Assembly (NCBI GenBank): GCA_963839645.1
Contig: CAWIVZ010000009.1
Coordinates: 483,358-547,357, forward strand
From: PALSA-911 sp963839645
GTDB lineage: Bacteria; Pseudomonadota; Alphaproteobacteria; Acetobacterales; Acetobacteraceae
DNA: 64,000 nt
Reading direction: 5' to 3'
Below, piece by piece: positions 9,261 through 18,930 of the stretch (the stretch's first letter is position 1; each line of letters opens with the position of its first letter). The position numbers were made by a program, and so were the translations under genes. The notes below the pieces were generated by a model. That model saw only the letters and a program-made list of their open reading frames with translations, did no database searches and had not been told where the DNA came from.

Positions 9261-10554
9261 TTTAGCCGCAACCGAACCGGTGCGCATCGAGCGCATCGGC
9301 GCCGACGGCGACGGGCTGGCGATGGATGGGGATGGGCGGGCCCTCTATGTGCCGCTCAGTCTGCCAGGCGAACTGGTACGAACCCACATCACCGGCAAGC
9401 ACGGCAATGGTTTTGCCGCGACGGTCGATGCGATCCTGGAACCCAGCCCGGACCGCGCGGTTCCCCCCTGCCCGCATTTCAACCATTGCGGCGGCTGTGC
9501 CCTGCAGCATTGGCGCGACGAGCCCTATATCGCCTGGAAAACCGGATTGCTGCTGGGCGCCCTGCGCCGGGCGGGCTATGCCGATGCCGAAATGGCGCCC
9601 GCCATCCGCACCCTGCCCGGCCGCCGGCGGCGGGTGGATCTGGCGCTGCGCCGGGTGCAGGGCGGGGTGGAGGTTGGGCTGCACGAGGCGCGCGGTGCCG
9701 AGATCATCGACCTTACCGCCTGCACGGTGCTCGACCCCGCCATCGCCGCGATGATCGCGCCGCTGCGGGCGCTGCTGACCGGCCTGTCGGCGCTGCGGCG
9801 GGAGGGATCGGGGATCCTCAATCTGCTGGACAGCGGGGCCGACCTGCTGCTGCGCACCGACGGCCCGCCCAGCCTGAGCGATCGCAACAAGCTGACAGAA
9901 TTCGCCCGCGCGCATGATCTGCCGCGGATCAGCTGGGCGCTGAACGCCGGAGAGACCGAGGCGATCTGCGCGCTGCGGCCGGCCGGCACGTCGATGTCAG
10001 GTGTAACGGTATACCCGCCGCCGGGGGCGTTCCTGCAGGCCGCGGCTTCGGCCGAGGCGGCAATCGTCGCTGCCGTGATCGCCGGCCTGCCGAAGAAGCG
10101 CACCGCGAAGTCGCGCGTGGCCGAGCTTTATGCCGGCTGCGGCACGCTGACTTTCGCGCTCGCCCCGCATATGCGTGTCGCCGCGTATGAGGGCGATCTG
10201 CCGGCCTTCAACGCGCTGCGCCAGGCCGCGAACCAGTCCGGCCTCGCCGGCCGGGTGGAGGCCAGCCGGCGCGATCTTGCGCGCCAGCCGCTATCGGCCA
10301 AGGAGCTGTCGGCGTTCGCCGTGGCGGTTCTCGATCCGCCGCATGGCGGCGCCCTGGAGCAGATCGGCCAGATCGCGGCTTCCGGCATCGGCCGGGTGAT
10401 CTATGTGAGTTGCAATCCGGCCGCACTGGCGCGCGACGCTGCGCTGCTGCGTGGCGCCGGATATCGGCTGCTGGCGGCGACGCCGATCGACCAGTTCTTG
10501 TGGTCGGCCCGGCTGGAGAGCGTGTGCGTGTTTTCGCGCGAGCGGCAGCGGTAA
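9250..10554 (+). CDS. Class I SAM-dependent RNA (uracil-5) methyltransferase, RumA/TrmA family
   Basis: 434 residues from a TTG that overlaps the end of gcdH. An N-terminal TRAM-like beta-barrel comes first (IERIGADGDGLAMDGDGRALYVP). A 4Fe-4S ligand set follows in CPHFNHCGGCALQHW, then YPPPGAFLQAA, the SAM site AELYAGCGTLTFALA, LDPPHGG and the catalytic-cysteine motif IYVSCNPAALARDA. These mark a 5-methyluridine methyltransferase acting on rRNA or tRNA. RlmD-type versus RlmC/TrmA-type specificity cannot be decided by eye, so no symbol is given. Confidence 0.9.
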   Translation: MAPDLAATEPVRIERIGADGDGLAMDGDGRALYVPLSLPGELVRTHITGKHGNGFAATVDAILEPSPDRAVPPCPHFNHCGGCALQHWRDEPYIAWKTGLLLGALRRAGYADAEMAPAIRTLPGRRRRVDLALRRVQGGVEVGLHEARGAEIIDLTACTVLDPAIAAMIAPLRALLTGLSALRREGSGILNLLDSGADLLLRTDGPPSLSDRNKLTEFARAHDLPRISWALNAGETEAICALRPAGTSMSGVTVYPPPGAFLQAAASAEAAIVAAVIAGLPKKRTAKSRVAELYAGCGTLTFALAPHMRVAAYEGDLPAFNALRQAANQSGLAGRVEASRRDLARQPLSAKELSAFAVAVLDPPHGGALEQIGQIAASGIGRVIYVSCNPAALARDAALLRGAGYRLLAATPIDQFLWSARLESVCVFSRERQR

Positions 10555-10577
10555 GGCGCCGCGGCGCCCTGCTCCGG

Positions 10578-11030
10578 TCACCTGGGAACGGAGATCGGCA
10601 GCGCAGGATGAAGCGTCGCGGCGAACGGATTGGCGATCGTAACGCCACCCCAGACGAAGCCTTCGTGCATGTCCTCGCTTAACAGCAACTGGCACTCGGC
10701 CTCCGCCGCCGCAGCCAGAATAACGCTGTCCCAAATCCCAAGCCGATGGTCCACCGCGAGGTCCATTGCCCGAAGCAGAACCGCGGGCGATGTTTCGATC
10801 AGGGTGAATGCATCCCGCCAGCCGAGAACCGCCCCTCGCGCTTCATCCGCGGTCCGACGGGCCTTGCGGGTCAGGACATGGAACAACTCGCCCAGCACCT
10901 GTGCGGGAATGACCGTTTCGCCAGCAGCCAACGATCCGAGAACCGCCAGCGAAGCTGCCTGCCGCTCCGCCCCGTTCACGCCTTCCGCATAGACCAGGAT
11001 ATTCGTATCGAGAGCGAAGCGCGGTGTCAC
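10578..11030 (-). CDS. PIN-domain ribonuclease toxin (VapC-like)
   Basis: 150 residues. The four acidic metal ligands of a PIN domain can be placed: Asp8 (FALDTNILVY), Glu48 (QVLGELFHVL), Asp101 (GIWDSVILAAA) and Glu119/Asp120 (LLSEDM). Such proteins cut tRNA or rRNA when free of antitoxin. It overlaps its antitoxin gene by 4 bases (ATGA), the normal antitoxin-first operon order. The toxin looks complete and catalytically intact. Confidence 0.88.
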   Translation of the reverse strand: MTPRFALDTNILVYAEGVNGAERQAASLAVLGSLAAGETVIPAQVLGELFHVLTRKARRTADEARGAVLGWRDAFTLIETSPAVLLRAMDLAVDHRLGIWDSVILAAAAEAECQLLLSEDMHEGFVWGGVTIANPFAATLHPALPISVPR

Positions 11031-11266
11031 CGCTCGTAAAGCTCCTCGCGCGTCCAGCTTCCCGCGTCGATCGCCGGTTGGGAGCGTAACCGCGCCATCA
11101 GCCGGGCATGCGCTTGCTCCGCATGTACCCGTTCCGTCCGCACAGGGTCGATCCGCGCCACTGCACGGCCGTGCGACGTGATCACGTAGCTCCTGCCCTC
11201 CCGAACCTCGCGCAGCAATCGAGAGAAGGAGCGATTGGCTTCAGCCGCCTGAATGGTCGTATCCAT
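11027..11266 (-). CDS. Phd/YefM-type antitoxin
   Basis: 79 residues. The N-terminal DNA-binding half is IQAAEANRSFSRLLREVREGRSYVITSHGRAVARI, the classic Phd/YefM fold with the HGRPVA-like signature. The C-terminal 35 residues are charged and would wrap the PIN toxin. It should repress its own operon through the palindrome just upstream. Confidence 0.88.
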   Translation of the reverse strand: MDTTIQAAEANRSFSRLLREVREGRSYVITSHGRAVARIDPVRTERVHAEQAHARLMARLRSQPAIDAGSWTREELYER

Positions 11267-11288
11267 GGCGGGCAGGCTATCAATCTAT

Positions 11289-11305
11289 GTAGTGAATGTC
11301 ACTAC
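11289..11305 (-). promoter_or_regulatory. Palindromic operator of the toxin-antitoxin operon
   Basis: GTAGTGA-ATG-TCACTAC, a perfect 7-base inverted repeat with a 3-base spacer, lies 23-39 bases before the antitoxin start. AT-rich ATAATT and ATAGAT flank it, so binding would cover the promoter. Phd/VapB-type antitoxins bind short palindromes in this position. Confidence 0.6.
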
Positions 11306-11320
11306 AATTATCTCGTTGGC

Positions 11321-11701
11321 TTAAACGTGAAAGCTTTCCCCGCAGCCGCAACGGCCTTTTTCGTTCGGGTTGGTGAAGGTGAAGCCGCTGGTGAGGTTCT
11401 TTTCCTCGTAGTCCATCACCGTTCCGATCAGGAACAGCGATGCCTTGCGGTCCACCAGGACGGTCAGGTCCTTGTCCTTCACCACCTCGTCGGTCGGTGC
11501 CGGTTCGTCGACCCAGGACATGTCGTAGGACATGCCCGAGCAGCCCTTGGTCTTCACGCCGATGCGCAGCAGCTTGCCTTGCTCGCCATTGGCATGCCCC
11601 TGGGCATACAGCCGGGCCAGGCGTTCGGCGGCGGCGTCCGTCAGGGTCATCAGCGGCGGCAGGGCGCGGCGCGGGCGAGGCGTGGTTGTTGTCGTGCTCA
11701 T
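11321..11701 (-). CDS. sufA: A-type Fe-S carrier protein SufA (HesB/IscA family)
   Basis: 126 residues. The three cluster-binding cysteines are Cys54 (KTKGCSGMSYDM), Cys118 and Cys120 (GRCGCGESF). It takes Fe-S clusters from the SufBCD scaffold to target enzymes. Last gene of the suf operon, 13 bases after sufT. About 20 extra N-terminal residues (Thr/Pro/Arg-rich) precede the domain. Confidence 0.92.
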   Translation of the reverse strand: MSTTTTTPRPRRALPPLMTLTDAAAERLARLYAQGHANGEQGKLLRIGVKTKGCSGMSYDMSWVDEPAPTDEVVKDKDLTVLVDRKASLFLIGTVMDYEEKNLTSGFTFTNPNEKGRCGCGESFHV

Positions 11702-11714
11702 GGCGTGTTCGACC

Positions 11715-12104
11715 TCAGAACATGTTCAACGAAAGGCGGGCTTCTTCACTCATCCGGCTCTGGTCCCACGGCGGATCCCAGACGGTTTCCACCTCGCAGG
11801 ATGCCACGCCGGGAACGGCCATGACCGCCTGCTGGACCATTTCCGGCAGTTCCTGCGCGCTCGGGCAGGCCGGGGCGGTGAGGGTCATCTCCACCTTCAC
11901 CCGGCCGTCGTCATGGATGTCGATGGCGTAGATCAGGCCGAGTTCGTAGATGTTCACCGGGATTTCCGGATCGTAGACGGTGCCGATGGCGGCGATGATG
12001 CCATCCTCGGTGGGCTTCGGCTCGGCCGAACCCTCCGGTGTCCAGGCGCCATGGTTACCCGAAGGGGGCGTTGCGGCCATCTCCGGCGGTGTCAGGTCAT
12101 TCAC
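11715..12104 (-). CDS. sufT: Fe-S assembly protein SufT (MIP18/DUF59 family)
   Basis: 129 residues. The MIP18/PaaD-type domain covers about residues 33-120: VYDPEIPVNIYELGLIY, then MTLTAPACPSAQELP and VETVWDPPWDQSRMSEEAR. The conserved cysteine is in TAPACPS. It helps maturation of Fe-S proteins downstream of the SUF scaffold. Its start overlaps the end of sufU by 8 bases. Confidence 0.92.
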   Translation of the reverse strand: MNDLTPPEMAATPPSGNHGAWTPEGSAEPKPTEDGIIAAIGTVYDPEIPVNIYELGLIYAIDIHDDGRVKVEMTLTAPACPSAQELPEMVQQAVMAVPGVASCEVETVWDPPWDQSRMSEEARLSLNMF

Positions 12105-12561
12105 TGCTCGCCTCCTTTTCGCCGTCCAGCGCCGCCACCAGGGCGTGCCAGGGCAGGGTCGCGCATTTCACCCGCGACGGGTACTCGTGCACGCCCGATA
12201 ATGGCTTCAGGCGTTCCATCGCCGGTTCCAGCAACGGTTCGCAGTCCGGGCAGGTGCCGGACCGCGCCATCCGCTCGAAGCCGGCGAACAGGCCGCGCAC
12301 CGCGTCGGCCTTCAGGCCGGCGACGCTTTCCACCATCAGGTCGGCCGAGGCGATGCTGATCGCGCAGCCGCGCGCCTCGAACCCGGTCTCGGCGATCGCG
12401 CCGTCGGGGGCATAGGCGACCCAGACCTGCACCCGGTCGCCGCACATCGGGTTGTCGCCCTTGGCGGTGGCGTCGAATGTCTCCAGCCGGTGCATGTGCG
12501 CGGGCTTGCGGCCGTGCTGGAGGATGACGTCCTGGTAGAGATCTCGGAGATCATCGAACAT
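12097..12561 (-). CDS. sufU: Zinc-dependent sulfurtransferase SufU
   Basis: 154 residues. IscU-like fold with the SufU zinc ligands Cys40 and Asp42 (NPMCGDRV), Cys66 (ARGCAIS) and Cys133 (RVKCATLPW), plus the SufU-specific insertion around CPDCEPLL. It accepts persulfide sulfur from SufS and hands it to SufB. The ATG overlaps the sufS stop (TGATG), so translation is coupled to its partner. Confidence 0.92.
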   Translation of the reverse strand: MFDDLRDLYQDVILQHGRKPAHMHRLETFDATAKGDNPMCGDRVQVWVAYAPDGAIAETGFEARGCAISIASADLMVESVAGLKADAVRGLFAGFERMARSGTCPDCEPLLEPAMERLKPLSGVHEYPSRVKCATLPWHALVAALDGEKEASSE

Positions 12562-13803
12562 CAGGTGAAGAACTCCCGCACGCGAACCAGCGTATCGGCC
12601 AGGAAGTCGATTTCCTCGCTGGTGGTGTAGACCCCGAAGCTGGCGCGGGCCGTGCTGTCCAGGCCGAGGCGGCGCATCAGCGGTTCGGCGCAATGCTGCC
12701 CGGCCCGCACGGCGATGCCCTGGCGGTCGAGCAATGTGGCGATGTCGTGCGCGTGCGCCTGATCGAGGGTGAAGGAGACCACGCCGCCGCGGTCCTGCGC
12801 GCGGCCGATCACGTGCACGCCCTCCACGCCGGCCAGCCGCGCCAGCGCGTGTTCGGTCAGCCGCGCTTCGTGCGGCCGCGATGGCGTCGAAGCCGATGGC
12901 CTGCACCCAGTCGATCGCCGCCTTCAGGCCGATGCCCTCGATGATCGCCGGCGTGCCGGCCTCGAACTTGTGCGGCACCTCGGCCCAGGTGGAGCGTTCA
13001 TAGGTGACGGACGAAATCATGTCGCCGCCGCCGAGGAACGGCGGCATCGCTTCCAGCAGCTCGCGCTTGCCGTAGAGCACGCCGATGCCGTTCGGGCCGT
13101 ACAGCTTGTGGCCGGTGAAGACGTAGAAGTCGCAGTCCAGCGCCTGCACGTCGACGCGGCGGTGCACCACCGCCTGCGAACCGTCCAGCATCACCTTGGC
13201 GCCATGCGCATGGGCGATTTTCACAATGCGTTCGGCCGGCGTGTAGGTGCCGAGCACGTTGGACATATGGGTCATCGCCACCAGCCCAACCTTGCCGTCC
13301 GCCAGCTTCGCCTCAAAGTCGGAAATATCGAGTTCGCCGGCGTCGGTGATGTCGGCGACGCGCAGTTCGATGCCGTGCGCGTCACGCGCCATCTGCCAGG
13401 GCACGATATTCGAGTGGTGCTCCATGCCGGAGATCAGCACCGCCTGGCCGGGCTTAAGGATCCCGCGGCCGTAGCTGTGCGCCAGCAGGTTGATCGATCC
13501 GGTGGAGCTGTTGGTGAAGACGATCTCGGAACGGTCGGCGGCGTTGAGCAGGCCCTGCACGGCGTCGCGCGCGGCCTCGTAGGCCTCGGTGGTGCGCTCG
13601 CTCATCCAGTGCAGGCCGCGATGGACGTTGGCGTATTGCGTCTCCATGGCGTTGACCATCGCGGAGATCACCGCGCGCGGCTTCTGCGCCGAGGCCGCGC
13701 TGTCGAGGAAGACCAGAGGCTTGCCGCGCACCGTCTGCGTCAGGATCGGGAACTGCGCCCGGATCGCCGATACGTCGAGCACGGGACGTGTCGTCACGTT
13801 CAT
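12561..13803 (-). CDS. sufS: Cysteine desulfurase SufS (one frameshift near 12,872)
   Basis: PLP enzyme that takes sulfur from cysteine for Fe-S cluster assembly. From the ATG at 13803 (ATGA overlap with sufD), the first frame gives LDSAASAQKP, SGMEHHSNIVPW, MLDGSQAVVH and the PLP lysine Lys233 in FTGHKLYGPNGIG. Near 12,872 the homology moves to another frame (HEARLTEHALARLAGVEG) and continues through the active-site cysteine GQHCAEPLMRR to the stop at 12561. The total length, 1,243 bases, is one more than a clean 413-codon gene, so a single inserted base explains it. A sequencing error in the GC-rich stretch is likely; otherwise the only desulfurase of this operon is lost. Confidence 0.9.
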
Positions 13804-15077
13804 GCCGCTTCCCTTTCCCACCACTGCGTCACCGAACTTTCCAGCGCCGCGCGAAAGCTTTCATCGCCCACCGCATCCAGCGCCTCGGTCAGGAAGGCGC
13901 GCACCAGCATGGCCCGCGCCTCGGCTTCCGGCACGCCGCGGGAGCGGAGGTAGAAGATCTGCCCGCGATCGAGTTCGCCGACCGTCGCGCCGTGGCTGCA
14001 TTTGACATCGTCGGCGAAAATCTCCAGTTCCGGCTTGCAGTCGATCTCCGCTTCCCGGCTGAGCAGCAGCGCCTGGTTCATCTGGTAGCCGTCGGTCTTT
14101 TGCGCTGCACGCGCGACCTCGATCTTGCCCTGGAACACGCCGCGCGAGCGGCCGGCCAGCACGTTCTTCACCGTCTGGCGGGAGGCGCAGCCCGGCGCGT
14201 CGTGGCGGACCACGGTGGTCATGTCGGCGTGCTGGGAACCGGCGAGCAGCTGCGCGCCGTTCAGGTGCAGCGCCGCACCGGCGCCGGCAAGGCGGGCGTG
14301 GGTTTCCGACCGCGTCAACTTCGCGCCCAGGTTCAGGGTAAAACCGTCATAGGTGCCGCAGGCGGCGATCTCGACATAGGTGGTGGAAACATGGAACGCG
14401 GCCGCCGCCTCGTTCTGCAGGCGGACATGCATCAGATGCGCGTCCTCGCCGACATGGATCTCGCTGACTTCGTTGTGCAGATAGGCGCCGGTGCCGGCGG
14501 AGATTTCCAGCAGGTGCAGCGACGAGCCGCGGCCGAGCCGGATGGCGTGGCGCGGATGGAAGGCGGTGGTGCGGCCGTGGCCGCCGGTCGCGAGGCTGAG
14601 GATTTGCAGTGTGCCGCCGTCGACGCCGTCGGGCACGGCGATCACCGCGCCGTCCTCGGCCAGCATGGTGTTCAGCGCCACCAGATTGTCGCGGTCCGGG
14701 CGGCTGAGCGTGCCGAAATCGGGGATGTTGGCGAAGCTGTCGACGGCGAAGCCGGCGGGCGGCACCGACAGATCGGCGCGGAACCGGCCATCCACGAACA
14801 CCAGCCTGGCCGCGTCGATCAGCGGCAGACGCGCCAGCAGCGCGGCGCAATCATCGAGTTGCGTCAGCGGCTCGTGAAACGACGCTTCGGCCACCGCGCG
14901 CAGCGTGGTGTATTTCCAGGCTTCCGCTCGCCTGCCGGAAGTTCCGCCGGGAATGCCGTTGGCGCGAAACAGTTCGGCCGCGGCCGTGCGCACGGCGAGA
15001 TCGCCCGGCAATTGCGCCTTCAGCCCCTCGAAGCGGGCCAGCAGGCCGGCGGCACCCGGGGTGGACATCGCGTTCAT
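13800..15077 (-). CDS. sufD: SUF scaffold subunit SufD
   Basis: 425 residues, the family's usual length. Pairs with SufB in the SufBC2D scaffold that builds Fe-S clusters. The beta-helix core and the C-terminal signature are clear (DDVKCSHGATVGELDRGQ, then FYLRSRGVPEAEARAMLVRAF). Start ATG overlaps the sufC stop by 4 bases; a second ATG four codons in (MSTPGAAG) is possible. Confidence 0.93.
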   Translation of the reverse strand: MNAMSTPGAAGLLARFEGLKAQLPGDLAVRTAAAELFRANGIPGGTSGRRAEAWKYTTLRAVAEASFHEPLTQLDDCAALLARLPLIDAARLVFVDGRFRADLSVPPAGFAVDSFANIPDFGTLSRPDRDNLVALNTMLAEDGAVIAVPDGVDGGTLQILSLATGGHGRTTAFHPRHAIRLGRGSSLHLLEISAGTGAYLHNEVSEIHVGEDAHLMHVRLQNEAAAAFHVSTTYVEIAACGTYDGFTLNLGAKLTRSETHARLAGAGAALHLNGAQLLAGSQHADMTTVVRHDAPGCASRQTVKNVLAGRSRGVFQGKIEVARAAQKTDGYQMNQALLLSREAEIDCKPELEIFADDVKCSHGATVGELDRGQIFYLRSRGVPEAEARAMLVRAFLTEALDAVGDESFRAALESSVTQWWEREAA

Positions 15078-15823
15078 GCCGCCTGCGCCACCACGTCCGC
15101 GTAGCCGTTGGCTTCCAGCTCCAGCGCCAGTTCCGGCCCGCCGGAACGGATGATCCGCCCGCCGGCCAGCACGTGCACGCGGTCCGGCACGATGTAGTCG
15201 AGCAGGCGCTGGTAATGGGTGATGACCAGAGCGGAGAAGCTGGGCGAGCGCAGGGCGTTCACGCCGTCGGCGACGATCTTCAGCGCGTCGATATCCAGGC
15301 CGCTGTCGGTTTCGTCGAGGATGGCCAGGGAGGGGCGCAGAATGGCCATCTGCAGCACCTCGTTGCGCTTCTTCTCGCCGCCGGAGAAGCCCACGTTCAC
15401 GTTGCGCTTCAGCATGTCGTCGGGCATCGACAGCCGCTTCATCTCCGCGCGCGCCAGCTTCAGGAACTGGATGGCGTCCAGTTCCGCCTCGCCGCGGGCG
15501 CGGCGCTGGGCGTTCAGGGCGGTACGCAGGAAATTGGCGTTGTTCACGCCCGGCAGTTCCACCGGATACTGGAAGGCCAGGAACAGACCGGCCGCCGCGC
15601 GCGCCTCCGGCTCCATCGCCAGCAGATCCTGGCCGTCGTACTCCACGCTGCCGGCGGTGACGGTGTAGTCCTCGCGCCCGGACAGCACGTAGGACAGCGT
15701 GGACTTGCCCGAGCCGTTCGGGCCCATGATCGCGTGCACTTCCCCGGTCGGCACGACCAGGTCGATCCCCCTGAGAATCTGCTTGTTGTCGATGTTCGCG
15801 GCAAGGCCGCTGATTGTCAGCAT
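15074..15823 (-). CDS. sufC: SUF ATPase SufC
   Basis: 249 residues, ABC-type ATPase without membrane partner. Walker A GPNGSGKST is at residues 34-42, the signature is VGFSGGEKKRNEVLQ and Walker B is LAILDETDSGLDIDAL. Its ATP cycle drives rearrangement of SufB-SufD. 11 bases follow sufB. Confidence 0.96.
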   Translation of the reverse strand: MLTISGLAANIDNKQILRGIDLVVPTGEVHAIMGPNGSGKSTLSYVLSGREDYTVTAGSVEYDGQDLLAMEPEARAAAGLFLAFQYPVELPGVNNANFLRTALNAQRRARGEAELDAIQFLKLARAEMKRLSMPDDMLKRNVNVGFSGGEKKRNEVLQMAILRPSLAILDETDSGLDIDALKIVADGVNALRSPSFSALVITHYQRLLDYIVPDRVHVLAGGRIIRSGGPELALELEANGYADVVAQAA

Positions 15824-15834
15824 TCGTTCAATCC

Positions 15835-17328
<1,494 letters not shown>

Positions 17329-17337
17329 GCTGTGGTC

Positions 17338-17793
17338 CTATTCAGCGATCGCGAGCGACGCAGCCGCCGCGCGCGGCGTGCGGAAGGCGCGCGGAATGGC
17401 GGCCTCCTGCATGTCCGAAAGCGTGATGCCGGACAGGGCTTCCCGGATCGCCGTGTTCACGGGGTCCCACCTTCCGGCCATGGAGCAGAAATGCTCGGAC
17501 TCGCAGCAGCCGCCCTCCACACAGGCGGTCAGCGCGATCGGGCCGTCGATCGCCGCGATCACGTCGGCCACGGGGATTTCCGCCAGCTTGCGGGCCAGCC
17601 GATAGCCGCCGCGCGCACCGCGCTGGGACGCCACGAGACCGGAACCGGCCAGCGCCTTCAGCACCTTGGCGACGGTGGGTTCCGGCACGCCGGTCGCCTG
17701 CGCGATGCCGGGCGAGGTCTGCACCAGATCCCCCGCAGACAGACGGACCAGCACCACGACGGCGTAATCGGTCAGCTTCGATAGCTTCAGCAT
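17338..17793 (-). CDS. SUF-operon Rrf2-family transcriptional regulator
   Basis: 151 residues from the ATG at 17793 (MLKLSKLTDYAVVVL, the characteristic start of the SUF system Fe-S cluster assembly regulator, an IscR relative). The N-terminal winged helix-turn-helix is followed by a cluster-ligand region CVEGGCCESEHFC near residues 90-102. It should sense Fe-S status and control the operon it heads. An in-frame upstream start (17841) would run into the operator and is unlikely. Confidence 0.92.
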   Translation of the reverse strand: MLKLSKLTDYAVVVLVRLSAGDLVQTSPGIAQATGVPEPTVAKVLKALAGSGLVASQRGARGGYRLARKLAEIPVADVIAAIDGPIALTACVEGGCCESEHFCSMAGRWDPVNTAIREALSGITLSDMQEAAIPRAFRTPRAAAASLAIAE

Positions 17794-17827
17794 GACGGAA
17801 AAGCTCCTGGACGCGGATTGGCGGACT

Positions 17828-17851
17828 AATCGGACTGGCACAGTCCTGATT
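17828..17851 (-). promoter_or_regulatory. Candidate Rrf2/IscR-type operator before the suf operon
   Basis: GGACTG-GCA-CAGTCC is a perfect 6-base inverted repeat. It extends outward as AATC on one side and GATT on the other, with a one-base bulge. It lies 35-58 bases before the regulator start. The GACT-5 bases-AGTC core resembles IscR type 1 sites. A further GGACT lies next to it (17824-17828 region). Autoregulation is inferred from position and shape. Confidence 0.55.
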
Positions 17852-17987
17852 GAGTGGAAATGGTCTATCCCTCCAACCTAGTCAAGTGGCTCCGCACCCC
17901 AGCGCGCTACCCCGGTGGGTTCACAAGCCGGAGCAGGCCGCCTAACCTCCGCGACCACCCATTTTCAGTGGAACCAGAGGGGAACCC

Positions 17988-18905
17988 ATGTCCAAGCCCA
18001 TGCTCGAAGGTAAGGTCGCCGTCGTTACCGGCGCCGGCGGCGGTATCGGCCGCGAGATCGCCATCATGATGGCGGCGGCCGGCGCCAAGGTCATCATCAA
18101 CGATGTCGGCGCGTCCCTGACCGGCGAAGGCGGTTCCGCCACCCCGGCCCAGCAGACCAAGGCGCTGATCGAGCAGAAGGGCGGCCAGGCCGAGATCAAC
18201 ACCGACAGCGTCGCCAGCTGGGGTTCGGCGGAGAAGATCATCCAGGCCGCGCTCGACCATTACGGGCGCATCGACATCGTGATGAACAACGCCGGCATCC
18301 TGCGCGACGTGATCTTTCACCGCATGACCGAGGATGACTGGAACTCCGTCATCGCCGTGCATCTGAACGGCTCGTTCTACACCTCCCGCGCCGCGGCGAC
18401 GCATTTCCGCAAGCAGGAAAGCGGGGCGATGATCCACATCTCGTCCACCTCCGGCCTGATCGGCAATTTCGGCCAGGCGAACTACTCGGCCGCCAAGCTC
18501 GGCATCACCGCCCTGTCCAAATCCATCGCGCTGGACATGCAGCGCTACAACGTGCGGTCCAACTGCATCGCGCCGTTCGCCTGGAGCCGCATGACCAGCT
18601 CCATCCCGGCCTCCACGCCCGAGCAGCAGGCGCGGCTGGAGAAGATCAAGGTGATGACGCCGGACAAGAACGCGCCGCTGGCGGTGTTCCTCGCCTCCGA
18701 CCAGGCCAAGGACGTGACCGGCCAGGTCTTCGGCACCCGCAACAACGAGCTGTTCCTGTTCAGCTCGCCCAAGCCGTTCCGCAGCATCCACCACGACGGC
18801 GGCTGGACCCCCGAGCAGATCGCCGAAATCGCCCTGCCGGCGCTGAAGCCCTCGTTCATGCCGCTCGATCGCTCGGGCGACGTGTTCAGCTGGGATCCGG
18901 TCTAA
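17988..18905 (+). CDS. SDR-family dehydrogenase, MFE-2/3-hydroxyacyl-CoA dehydrogenase-like
   Basis: 305 residues. NAD(P)-binding TGAGGGIGREIA at the start, NNAGILRD, catalytic Ser (HISSTSG), and YSAAKLG with the YxxxK pair. The long form, with a C-terminal extension ending DRSGDVFSWDPV, is like the dehydrogenase part of peroxisomal multifunctional enzyme type 2 and its actinobacterial relatives. It probably oxidises a 3-hydroxyacyl-CoA. Divergent from suf; 25 bases before the FAD oxidase gene, likely one transcript. Confidence 0.85.
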   Translation: MSKPMLEGKVAVVTGAGGGIGREIAIMMAAAGAKVIINDVGASLTGEGGSATPAQQTKALIEQKGGQAEINTDSVASWGSAEKIIQAALDHYGRIDIVMNNAGILRDVIFHRMTEDDWNSVIAVHLNGSFYTSRAAATHFRKQESGAMIHISSTSGLIGNFGQANYSAAKLGITALSKSIALDMQRYNVRSNCIAPFAWSRMTSSIPASTPEQQARLEKIKVMTPDKNAPLAVFLASDQAKDVTGQVFGTRNNELFLFSSPKPFRSIHHDGGWTPEQIAEIALPALKPSFMPLDRSGDVFSWDPV

Positions 18906-18930
18906 CTCCAACCAGGCCAGGGAGCGCCTC

